Assembly: GCA_963674835.2 (NCBI GenBank)
Contig: CAXXKC010000001.1
Location: 682,001-746,000, forward strand
Length of the DNA: 64,000 nt
Origin: G963674835 sp963674835
GTDB lineage: Bacteria; Planctomycetota; Planctomycetia; Pirellulales; Thermoguttaceae
Direction: 5' to 3'
This document shows positions 26,354 through 34,312 of the stretch, one piece after another (within the stretch, counting starts at the first letter, position 1; every line of letters begins with the position of its first letter). Under the pieces are notes generated by a model. That model was not told the DNA's origin. It worked only from the letters and a program-made list of their open reading frames with translations, and did no database searches. A program made the position numbers and the translations under genes.

Positions 26354-28759
26354 TCACGGCTGGAGCGCATTCAGCCCGTAGGGCACGAAGTGGATCATCT
26401 GTCCGAGGCTCTTGCCGAACTCCTGTTGATCGTCCTTGGGCACGGCGGCGAGGATTCCTTCGCGGAGGATGCGCAGGTGCTCCTGGTTCTTGGTTAGCGC
26501 CGCCTCGTAGGCCATGGCCTCGACCGAGAGCATGAAGAGCTGGTAGGGCGTCTTGGACGACAGCGGACAGGCCGTGTAGCGGAACGTCTTGACGTCCTCC
26601 TGCCAGCACTCGCGGATCATCTGGTCGATTCCGACGGTGATCGCGCGGAGGACCTCGGGGTCGTGGGTGGCTCGGTGATAGCGGGCCAGGCCGCAGAGCG
26701 TGAGACCTTCCATGAACGGCACGTTGCCGTGGCATCGCTGATCGCGGTAGATCGTGTCGCGCTCTTTTCGGTCGCTGCCAGGCGGGTGCAAGCAATGGTC
26801 GCCGGCCAGCCGAACCACCCAGCCCTTGTTCCAATCGATGTTCTCGCGCAAGACCTGCCACTCCTTGTTGGCGGCTTGGAGGTACTTGTCGTCGCCGGTG
26901 GCCTCGTACGCGGAGAGGAGAAGAACGAGCGGCCAACCGAGATTGCGGATGTGGGTACCATAGTTGGTCGGACAGTGGCTCGCCATGGCGTCGGCGATCT
27001 GCCGGCCGACTTCGAGCGCGCGGCGGTCGCCGGTCAGACAGTAGTACTCCAAATCGCCCTCGATCCATACGTGGCCGAAGTTGGTGCTATAGCCCATCTG
27101 ATAGGCACGATCGACCGGCAGCGGCGCATCGAGGTAATAACCGCCGGTGTGGCCGCAGCAGTGGAGCCACTCATCGCCGACGCGCGAAGGGACTCCGAAC
27201 GGTGGCTTGAGCAGGGGGTTCGTGGCATGGACTACGTCGACGTCGATATGGTGGCGAGCCGCCTGCTCGGCGCGGAGGAAGAACCGCCTTTGCCCCGTGC
27301 GGAGGTACTGCAGGAACATGCCGTGGGCCAGATCGTACTCGAGGTTGCCCCAGTTGACGCCTCGCTCGCCGTACCAGTCGCCGAAGTTGAGCAGTCCGTA
27401 TTCGCGTTCCGTCTCCCGGCGTGCGAGATGGGCGTCCAGGGCGCGATCGAGCCAGGCGTCGTAACCTGCATAGCGTTTCGGGTCGGCGGGCGGGAAATCG
27501 CCCAAGGCTCGCGTGGAGCTGACGTAGGCCGGCTCGCAGGTTGCCAGAAGCGGGTCTTCGGCGGCGCGGTAGAACCGGCCGAGCTTCTGCGGATCCGGTT
27601 CGCCGGGGAAGAAGACGGTCCACAACTCGTGCGTCCTGGCGGCACCGATCTTGAACGTGTAAGCGCCGTCTCTGAGATAGTAGTAGAGCTTGCATTCCTC
27701 CAGCAGCGGCTTACCGTCGTAGAGTCCCTTGGGGAACTCGGGACAGATGCCAACGGTCACGCCGTCGGCCCGGGTTTCGATGGCCTTGGGCCAATTCTGC
27801 CAGAACTCGCGCATGCCGACGGCCATTCCCTGACGTGCGTTGGCGACGGCCGCCCAACCCAAGGCGCGTTTGCCGGCAGGCTGGCCACTAACGGTGTAGT
27901 GGCTTTCGTCGGCCTGGAAGAGCCGCGCGGCCGGGCCGATCTTGCCATCGAGCACGCGGTGCAAATCACCTTTGGCGTCGGCGAGCGACATGGTCCAATC
28001 GAGCGAGTCGACCTGGGCCATCACGGCGTCTTGGAAATCGTTGATGAAGCTGTAGCAGATCTTGAGCGTCGGCTGGCCGCGAAATGCGTGGACGCGGACC
28101 ACGTAGCGAAACATCTGACCATCGGGTGAGGCGTGATACCCCTCGAAACGAACGCATGCTCGCAGCGGACCGGTTTGTTCGACCGACATCGTCGCGTCGG
28201 CCAGATCGGAACGGAACGTTCGGCCGTCGGGGGTCGTCAGCGTGATACGGCCGCTTTCGGGCGAGGTGACTTGCTCGTCGGCGGCGAACTTGCCGTCGGC
28301 GTTGCGATCGAGCCACGCGGCGGCAGGCAGTCGGAATCGCTTCTTGCAGAGTTCCACGCGCATGGGGCCGGTGTCGATGGTGACGCCGTCGTCTTGCTGG
28401 GTGACACGAAGCGGTTTGGAGAATGGTTGCGGTTTGGCTTCAGGGCCGTGGCGCAGCGAGAAGGCTTTCTTCTGGCTGGGCGCGAGATCCACCTGGAAAT
28501 CGAGGAGGAGCCAACGGATGGATCCGTCGGACCAACGTGTGAGGGCCTCGGTTTGCAGGGGCACCTGAGTGCCGCTAGCGTCGAGAAGCACGACGTGCTG
28601 TGGGTCGTACAGCGCTGAGCGCGGCAAAGGAATGCCCGAGGTTACCGGCCAGCCTTGGCGGGCAACGCCGCTGGGCTCTTCGACCGAGATGTTCACCACC
28701 TGGCCTGCGGCCGACGCGGATAACAATAGAAGGATGAAAGCAATCGACAGATGTCGCAC
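26354..28759 (-). CDS. Secreted PcRGLX/YetA-like protein (exo-rhamnogalacturonan lyase-like)
   Basis: The protein has 801 residues and a signal peptide (HLSIAFILLLLSASAAGQ). The N-terminal region (VNISVEEPSGVARQGWPVTS, LLDASGTQVPLQTEALTRW, DGSIRWLLLDFQVDL) resembles the RIFT-barrel domain of PcRGLX/YetA proteins. A middle beta-sandwich and an alpha/alpha-toroid-like C-terminal half follow (GMFLQYLRTGQRRFFLRAEQ, HCCGHTGGYYLDAPL, HIRNLGWPLVLLLSAYEATG). Characterised relatives include a fungal rhamnogalacturonan lyase (PL26), but the substrate here is not known. GTG 28759 has AGAGGAG eight bases upstream. The neighbours, an isomerase and a DUF5107 protein, suggest a carbohydrate-use locus. Confidence 0.75.
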   Translation of the reverse strand: MRHLSIAFILLLLSASAAGQVVNISVEEPSGVARQGWPVTSGIPLPRSALYDPQHVVLLDASGTQVPLQTEALTRWSDGSIRWLLLDFQVDLAPSQKKAFSLRHGPEAKPQPFSKPLRVTQQDDGVTIDTGPMRVELCKKRFRLPAAAWLDRNADGKFAADEQVTSPESGRITLTTPDGRTFRSDLADATMSVEQTGPLRACVRFEGYHASPDGQMFRYVVRVHAFRGQPTLKICYSFINDFQDAVMAQVDSLDWTMSLADAKGDLHRVLDGKIGPAARLFQADESHYTVSGQPAGKRALGWAAVANARQGMAVGMREFWQNWPKAIETRADGVTVGICPEFPKGLYDGKPLLEECKLYYYLRDGAYTFKIGAARTHELWTVFFPGEPDPQKLGRFYRAAEDPLLATCEPAYVSSTRALGDFPPADPKRYAGYDAWLDRALDAHLARRETEREYGLLNFGDWYGERGVNWGNLEYDLAHGMFLQYLRTGQRRFFLRAEQAARHHIDVDVVHATNPLLKPPFGVPSRVGDEWLHCCGHTGGYYLDAPLPVDRAYQMGYSTNFGHVWIEGDLEYYCLTGDRRALEVGRQIADAMASHCPTNYGTHIRNLGWPLVLLLSAYEATGDDKYLQAANKEWQVLRENIDWNKGWVVRLAGDHCLHPPGSDRKERDTIYRDQRCHGNVPFMEGLTLCGLARYHRATHDPEVLRAITVGIDQMIRECWQEDVKTFRYTACPLSSKTPYQLFMLSVEAMAYEAALTKNQEHLRILREGILAAVPKDDQQEFGKSLGQMIHFVPYGLNALQP

Positions 28760-28812
28760 GATTTGAGCTCCTCTTTCGTGTTTCCGCAGAAATCGCCCCG
28801 CCCATTCTGGCG

Positions 28813-28841
28813 ATCATATGGGACCGGGCTGTGTGCTGCAA
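28813..28841 (-). promoter_or_regulatory. Sigma70-like promoter for the PcRGLX-like gene
   Basis: On the minus strand TTGCAG (28836-28841) and TATGAT (28813-28818) are separated by 17 bases, about 55 bases before the GTG start. A TATACT box at 28910-28915 on the plus strand may serve the divergent DUF5107 gene, but its -35 is poor. Confidence 0.45.
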
Positions 28842-28969
28842 CATTTCAGAGGGGGATATTCGCATTTCGTCTGTGTGTGCCTGGGGATGTGTCTTGGAGT
28901 ATACTGGGGGGCGAGGTGGGAGACCTCGCTGCTTGACGGAGAAACGCTGTTTTCGCGAAGGGCATTTCA

Positions 28970-31900
28970 ATGACACGACGCATGTTGCTACAGGCCGCAT
29001 CGGTTGTGATTGTTACGTCATGGGTATTGGCGACAGTGGCTGGCCACGCGCGGGCCGAAGTGCGCGCATGGGAAGGGACGCTTTCGGTGCCCACCTATCC
29101 ATGGAAGGACGACATCAACCCGAAGTTCTGGGCGATCGAGGCGGGAACGAAGCTGTCGACGACGGTGAAGACGTCGATCATCTACCCGTACAGCATGCAG
29201 GACGACCTCTCGCGGGTCAAAGGGGACCGTACGTACCGGGCCGTGTTTCTGGAAAACGAGTATCTGAAGGTCACGTGCCTGCCGGAGCTGGGCGGGCGGC
29301 TGTTCTCGGTGTTGGATAAGACGAAGAACGAGGAGATGTTCCACGTGAACCACGTGATCAAGCCCGGCATGATCGCCATGCGCGGGGCCTGGATCAGCGG
29401 CGGGGTGGAATGGAACTTCGGTCCGCAAGGACACACGGTGACGGTGATTTCGCCCGTCGACGTGGTCACGGGAACGAACCCGGACGGCTCGGCATATTTG
29501 CAGATCAGCAACCAGGAGAAGATCTTTCGGACGCGGTGGACGGTGCGCGTGACGCTTCATCCCGGACGAGCGTACCTGGACGAACAGATCGGCATCGAGA
29601 ATCCGACCGACGGGATGCACCCCTACTACTTCTGGAACTGCACGGCGTTTCCGAACCGGCCAGGCACCCGGTTCATCTACCCGATGAGCTTGGGCACGGA
29701 CCACTCCGCGCGGGAGTTCTTCACATGGCCGATCCACGAGGGGCGCGACCTGACGTGGCTGAAGAACTTTCCGACGTACGCTTCGGTGTTCGCGGTCGAC
29801 TGCCATTACGGCTTCTTCGGTGCGTACGATGTGGACGCGGATCGGGGCATCGTCAACGTGGTCAATCACCGCGAGGTGGGAGGCAAGAAGGCGTGGACGT
29901 GGGGCGAGTGGGATTTCGGCAGGGTTGCCGAGAAGAACCTGACGGACGACGACGGTCCTTACATCGAGGTGCAAAGCGGTCCGCTACCGACGCAATCGGA
30001 CTACGGCATGCTCGCGCCCCACGATCGGATCGCCTGGCAGGAGTGGTGGTATCCGGTGCATGGGCTTGGGGACGGTTTCGAATATGCGACGCGGGAGGTC
30101 GCCGCGCAGTCGGCTCGCAGCGAGCGAGGGCTGGCGCTAAAGCTGTTGGCCACCGGGCGGTATCCGCAGGCCGAGTGCGTGTTCTCTCAGGACGGGCGGC
30201 CGCTGGCGCGCAAGGACGTGGACTTGGGGCCGGAGGAGGCGAAGACGGTTGAGTTGCCGGAGAAGCCGACAGGACCGGTCGAGGTGGCGATCGTTGCGCA
30301 CGACGGCCAAGTGCTCGCCAAGTTCACGACGCCGCTGCCGATTCCCAAGACCGAGCCGCCCGATCCGGCGAAATTCGTAGAGAAGCCGGACAGCGAGCTG
30401 ACTGCCGAGCAATTGTACTTGAAAGGCCGCAAGTTCGACCGGGCGACCGATCGTCTGAAGGCTCGCCAGTACTACGAGAAGGCACTGGCCGTCGACACGG
30501 GACTGGTAGCGGCATTGCGATCGCTGGCCGTGCTGGATTTCGAGGCGGCACTGTATCGGCAGGCGATCGGCCGGCTGCAGCGCGCATTGGACCGCGACAG
30601 CGACGACGGGCTGAGTTGGTTCTACCTGGGTGCTTGCCACTTGCGGCTGGGTGATTTGCAGGCAGCACTTGACGCTGGGTATCATGCGGCGCACTCGACG
30701 GGAACCGTTGCGATCGGATACGATCTGGCCGGCCGGGCGCATCTGCGGTCGGGCGATGCCGAGGCGGCGATCACGGCACTGGAGAAGGCTGTCCGCGCGA
30801 ACAACAACGATTTGACGGCCGCGCACCACCTGATGCTGGCGCACTATGCGGCCGGGAATCGGCGGACGGCCCTGCAACTGGCCAAAACGCAAAAGGCCGA
30901 CGATCCGACCGATTTTCTGCCGCGGATCGTGTTGAGCATGGGGATCGAATCGGCGCTGGCGACGGAGATGCGAGCCATTCGAAAGATGGCCGGCGAAGCG
31001 GATTTCGAGTTGATCGAGGCGAGCCTGGCCTTCGCCGAGTTGGGGCTGATGCAAGAGGCGGGGCAGGTGCTTCGGGTAGGCTGCGTGGAGACCGTGCCGC
31101 GCGAGGAGCGCAGCCCGATGGCACAGTATTATTTGGCCTGGTATTGTTCGCGGGCCGGTGATGAGGACGCCGCCCGGACGTGGTTGCAACGGGCTGCCGA
31201 AGCGAACCAGCCCCTGGAGTTCGCGTCGCGTCCCGAGTCGCTTGCGGTGCTGGAGTATGCGGTCGGCCGGAACCCGGGCGATGCGGGGGCACATTTGCAG
31301 TTGGGCAATCTGCTGGCCAACCTGGGGCAGATGGAGCGGGCCGAAGCCTGCTGGCAGAAGGCGGCCCAGTTGGATGCGAAGCGGAGCGTCGCCTGGAGGA
31401 ACCTGGCGCTGGCGGCCGCCGCGAGGGACGACGCGGCCAAGGCCGAGGAGTTTTATCGCAAGGCAATTGCGGCGAGGGCAGATGATCAGACGCTGTACCG
31501 CGATCTGGCCGAGGTGCTTATCGCTGCGGATCGCCGCGGGGATGCGATCGAGCTGCTGCGCGGGATGCCGCTGAAGGGAACACGGCGGGCCGATGTCACG
31601 ATCCTGTTGGCGCAGGCGTATCTGGACGCGAAGCGGTATGACGATGCGTTGGACGTGCTGGAATCGACGCCGAATTTCGTCAACTGGGAGGGGCAGGACA
31701 TCACGTGGCAGATCTTCAACCAAGCGCATATCGCCCGGGGGCGGCAGCGCATGGAACAGAAGGCGCACGACAAGGCGTTGGCCGACTTCGAGGCGGCACT
31801 GACGTATCCGGCCAATTTGAACGTGGGCCGCAAGGACAAACCCAAGGAGGCGGCGGCCCAGTATTGGCGTGGGATGGCATTGGCGGCCCTGGGACGAATG

Positions 31901-31996
31901 GCCGAGGCGCACGCCGCTTGGAAACTGGGTGCCGAAGGCGCCGACCTCTCGGGCGAGCAGCACGAATATCGCGAAAGGTGTCGCGAGTTGCGTTAG
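28970..31996 (+). CDS. Secreted DUF5107 domain protein with TPR repeats
   Basis: The 1008-residue protein has an N-terminal signal (MLLQAASVVIVTSWVLATVAG). The first 400 residues are a DUF5107 domain, a galactose-mutarotase-like beta sandwich, with NEYLKVTCLPELGGRLFSVL, GVEWNFGPQGHTV, YFWNCTAFPN and VFAVDCHYGFFGAYDVD. The rest is a chain of tetratricopeptide repeats (AEQLYLKGRKFDRATDRLK, LSWFYLGACHLRLGDLQAAL, AGAHLQLGNLLANLGQMERA). Related proteins occur beside sugar-degradation genes in Bacteroidota and Planctomycetota, but no activity is assigned. AAGGG lies seven bases before ATG 28970. It is divergent from the PcRGLX-like gene. Confidence 0.85.
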   Translation: MTRRMLLQAASVVIVTSWVLATVAGHARAEVRAWEGTLSVPTYPWKDDINPKFWAIEAGTKLSTTVKTSIIYPYSMQDDLSRVKGDRTYRAVFLENEYLKVTCLPELGGRLFSVLDKTKNEEMFHVNHVIKPGMIAMRGAWISGGVEWNFGPQGHTVTVISPVDVVTGTNPDGSAYLQISNQEKIFRTRWTVRVTLHPGRAYLDEQIGIENPTDGMHPYYFWNCTAFPNRPGTRFIYPMSLGTDHSAREFFTWPIHEGRDLTWLKNFPTYASVFAVDCHYGFFGAYDVDADRGIVNVVNHREVGGKKAWTWGEWDFGRVAEKNLTDDDGPYIEVQSGPLPTQSDYGMLAPHDRIAWQEWWYPVHGLGDGFEYATREVAAQSARSERGLALKLLATGRYPQAECVFSQDGRPLARKDVDLGPEEAKTVELPEKPTGPVEVAIVAHDGQVLAKFTTPLPIPKTEPPDPAKFVEKPDSELTAEQLYLKGRKFDRATDRLKARQYYEKALAVDTGLVAALRSLAVLDFEAALYRQAIGRLQRALDRDSDDGLSWFYLGACHLRLGDLQAALDAGYHAAHSTGTVAIGYDLAGRAHLRSGDAEAAITALEKAVRANNNDLTAAHHLMLAHYAAGNRRTALQLAKTQKADDPTDFLPRIVLSMGIESALATEMRAIRKMAGEADFELIEASLAFAELGLMQEAGQVLRVGCVETVPREERSPMAQYYLAWYCSRAGDEDAARTWLQRAAEANQPLEFASRPESLAVLEYAVGRNPGDAGAHLQLGNLLANLGQMERAEACWQKAAQLDAKRSVAWRNLALAAAARDDAAKAEEFYRKAIAARADDQTLYRDLAEVLIAADRRGDAIELLRGMPLKGTRRADVTILLAQAYLDAKRYDDALDVLESTPNFVNWEGQDITWQIFNQAHIARGRQRMEQKAHDKALADFEAALTYPANLNVGRKDKPKEAAAQYWRGMALAALGRMAEAHAAWKLGAEGADLSGEQHEYRERCRELR

Positions 31997-32044
31997 GGTC
32001 ATACGATGGGGGCGGCTTCTCGCGGACGGTTTTGTGGTGCGGTT

Positions 32045-32064
32045 GTTATGCTGAAGCACAACCT
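32045..32064 (+). repeat. Hairpin-forming intergenic repeat, copy B
   Basis: GTTATGCTGAAGCACAACCT differs from copy A (12318-12337) at one base. It can also pair as GGTTGT/ACAACC using flanking bases. Like copy A it lies about 50 bases downstream of a stop codon and follows GT-rich sequence. Confidence 0.5.
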
Positions 32065-32102
32065 GAGGTTTGGTGTAGGGGCTTGGCGGGGGTTGGGTTG
32101 TC

Positions 32103-32131
32103 TTGTCGAATTTCGGGTTGAGGGGTATAAT
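32103..32131 (+). promoter_or_regulatory. Sigma70-like promoter of hpnH-hpnG
   Basis: TTGTCG (32103-32108) and a perfect TATAAT (32126-32131) are separated by 17 bases. Transcription would start near 32138. Confidence 0.65.
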
Positions 32132-32355
32132 CCGCACCTGTTGCGTTGATTCTTCGAGGGGCGTCGCCGACGTGGTCGGCAAGCAAGGAAGTTCTTCGAG
32201 CAGATGGGCGCGAAGATACGGATATCGTACTGAATCCTGCACAGATGACGTGCAGGGCGGGCCCATCGACCCCTGTTTGCCGGCTTTCCGTTGGTCGGCC
32301 TCCGTGCGTCTGCTGTGCGAAGCTCATTTGTTTCACGGTTAGTGAACGTCGACCC

Positions 32356-33375
32356 ATGCGATTTCCGCTTTCTCTTACCGCGTCGATGACGGGCTACCTG
32401 GTTAGGAAGCGTCTGTCGCGCCAGGCGAAGTTCCCGTTGGTGCTGATGCTCGAACCGCTGCACGCGTGCAACCTGAGCTGCACGGGCTGCGGCCGCATTC
32501 GGGAGTATGCCGACACGGTCAAAGAGACACTTTCGATTCAGCAGTGCGTGGATTCGATCGAGGAGTGTGGCGCGCCGATCGTGAGCATTTGCGGCGGCGA
32601 GCCGTTGATCTACGGCGGAATCGACGAGTTGGTGGCCAGGACGATCGAGCGCCGCAAGCACGTGTACCTGTGCACGAACGGGACCCATCTGGAGGAGAAG
32701 CTGAGCGGCTTTCGGCCGAGCAGCCGGCTGTTCATCAACGTGCACCTGGACGGCATGGAGGCCACGCACGATCAGGCCGTGCAGCGGCAGGGGGTTTTTG
32801 CGAAGGCGATCGGCGGGGTACGGGCGGCGAAGGCGGCCGGATTCCAGGTGTGCACGAATACGACGGTGTACCGAGAGACCGACATGCACGAAATCGCCGT
32901 GCTGTACGAGTTTCTGTCGGAGATCGGTGTCGACGGGTTCATGATTTCGCCGGCGTACGGGTACGAAGCGGTCCATCGGGCGGACCCGGCCAGCGCGGCA
33001 CAGGTGTTTCTGACCCGGGACGAAATCCGCACCAAGTTCCAACTGGCCCGGCAACTGCTGCGGCGACATCGGCTGGCGACGTCGCCGGTGTATTTGGAGT
33101 TCCTCTGCGGTCAGCGCGAGCTGACCTGTGCCGCGTGGGCCAATCCGACGCGGAACGTTCGGGGCTGGAAGGGGCCGTGCTACCTGATCACCGACGGTCA
33201 TTTTGGCAGCTACCAAGAGCTGATCGACGCCACCGATTGGGACGGGCTGGGGCCGGGCAACGATCCCCGTTGCGAGCATTGCATGGTGCATTGCGGTTTT
33301 GAGCCGGCGGCGGTGCTCACGGCGAAGCACGATCTGCGCGACATGCTTCGGATGGCCGTTTGGCAGATGACTTGA
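32356..33375 (+). CDS. hpnH: Adenosyl-hopene transferase HpnH (radical SAM)
   Basis: HpnH is a radical SAM enzyme that joins a 5'-deoxyadenosyl group to diploptene, giving adenosylhopane, the first step of extended hopanoid synthesis. The 339-residue protein has the iron-sulfur motif CNLSCTGC with cysteines at 38, 42 and 45, preceded by the typical PLVLMLEPLHA. CGGEPLIYGGIDELV and YLCTNGTHLEEKL follow, as in the family. The C-terminal part has Cys residues in PRCEHCMVHCGFEP, a possible auxiliary site. I chose ATG 32356 because it begins in register with known HpnH proteins. hpnG follows after 37 bases, matching the pathway order. Confidence 0.95.
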   Translation: MRFPLSLTASMTGYLVRKRLSRQAKFPLVLMLEPLHACNLSCTGCGRIREYADTVKETLSIQQCVDSIEECGAPIVSICGGEPLIYGGIDELVARTIERRKHVYLCTNGTHLEEKLSGFRPSSRLFINVHLDGMEATHDQAVQRQGVFAKAIGGVRAAKAAGFQVCTNTTVYRETDMHEIAVLYEFLSEIGVDGFMISPAYGYEAVHRADPASAAQVFLTRDEIRTKFQLARQLLRRHRLATSPVYLEFLCGQRELTCAAWANPTRNVRGWKGPCYLITDGHFGSYQELIDATDWDGLGPGNDPRCEHCMVHCGFEPAAVLTAKHDLRDMLRMAVWQMT

Positions 33376-33412
33376 ACTTGACATTCGATGGCCCGCGGCT
33401 CAAGATGCGATC

Positions 33413-34300
33413 ATGGTGTTTCGTTTGCTGCTGCGCAACTGGCTGCAACAGACCGCGCGGGAAAAGCTCCGCGAGACGGTCGTAGAGTCGGTGCGCCGTG
33501 AGGCGGGATCCGCCCAGCCAGAGCCGGCCGGGAAAGAGCCGGCGGAACCGCCGCCATGCCACGCGGGCGTGGTGTTTGCATTGAGCAACGAGTCGGGCGG
33601 CCTGGAGGACTTGCTGGCCGGCGTGGTCGCGACCCGGGGCGAGGGGTTTGCGGTCAAGCAGGGTGGCCTGGGGGGCCGAGGCGTGGTGTTGATCGAGTCG
33701 GGCGCCGGACTGGTGGCGGCACGGCGGGCCACCGAGGCGCTGATTGCAGGTCATCGTCCAAGCTGGGTGCTGGCCGCCGGATTTGCCGGGGGCTTGTCGG
33801 CATCGGTGAAACGCTACGACATCGTCATGGCTGATAGTGTGGTCGACGAAGCGGGGCAGGCTTTGACGATCGAACTGAAGGTCGATCCGGCATCGTTGGC
33901 TGAGACGCCGGGGGTGCACGTGGGCCGGTTGCTGAGCGTCGACCACGTCGTGCGTTCGCTTGAGGAGAAGCGAGCACTGGCCGAATCGAGCGGGGCATTG
34001 GCCGTCGACATGGAGACCTACGCGGTGGCCGAGGTGTGCCGGCAGCGACAAGTGCGTTTTCTGGCGGTCCGCGTGATCACCGATCCGGTCGATGAACAAC
34101 TGCCGCACGACATCGAGCAACTGGTTCGGCAGAAGTCGACGCTGGCGAGGTTTGGAGCGGCCGTGGGGGCGGTCTGGCAGCGGCCGGGGAGCTTTAAGGA
34201 TATGTACCAACTCCGGGAGCACTCGCTGGTTGCGTCGGACCGTTTGGCGAAGTTCCTCGTGGCTACGATCCGGCAGCTTCCGCCGGCGGACGGCGCATGA
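33413..34300 (+). CDS. hpnG: Hopanoid-associated phosphorylase HpnG
   Basis: HpnG belongs to the nucleoside phosphorylase superfamily and removes adenine from adenosylhopane to give a ribosylhopane product. Family features are VLIESGAGLVAARRATEALI, the glycine strand WVLAAGFAGGLS, and AVDMETYAVAEVC with the Glu that binds the ribose, followed by FLAVRVITDPVDE. The protein is 295 residues. About 50 N-terminal residues (LLLRNWLQQTAREKLRETVV and a Pro/Glu-rich linker) extend beyond the catalytic domain and could be an amphipathic membrane-contact helix. It follows hpnH closely and is probably cotranscribed. Its stop lies 12 bases from that of the convergent toroid gene. Confidence 0.9.
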   Translation: MVFRLLLRNWLQQTAREKLRETVVESVRREAGSAQPEPAGKEPAEPPPCHAGVVFALSNESGGLEDLLAGVVATRGEGFAVKQGGLGGRGVVLIESGAGLVAARRATEALIAGHRPSWVLAAGFAGGLSASVKRYDIVMADSVVDEAGQALTIELKVDPASLAETPGVHVGRLLSVDHVVRSLEEKRALAESSGALAVDMETYAVAEVCRQRQVRFLAVRVITDPVDEQLPHDIEQLVRQKSTLARFGAAVGAVWQRPGSFKDMYQLREHSLVASDRLAKFLVATIRQLPPADGA

Positions 34301-34312
34301 CCACGGCTTCGA

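Larger units (their letters stand above)
31997..32355. other. Intergenic region before hpnH, 359 bp
   Basis: This stretch contains the hairpin repeat copy B (32045-32064) and the hpnH promoter (32103-32131), followed by a leader of about 220 bases. An in-frame extension of hpnH back to 32146 exists, but its residues do not resemble the family, so I treat it as untranslated. Confidence 0.6.

Noticed and set aside
30137..32266. 709-residue minus-strand open frame opposite the DUF5107-TPR gene
   Set aside because: It is Arg/Gln/His/Leu-rich in the way antisense frames of GC-rich genes are, with no domain and no ribosome site.
32146..32355. N-terminal extension of HpnH
   Set aside because: The frame is open, but the 70 added residues are unlike the family and lie just downstream of the promoter; ATG 32356 fits known HpnH starts.
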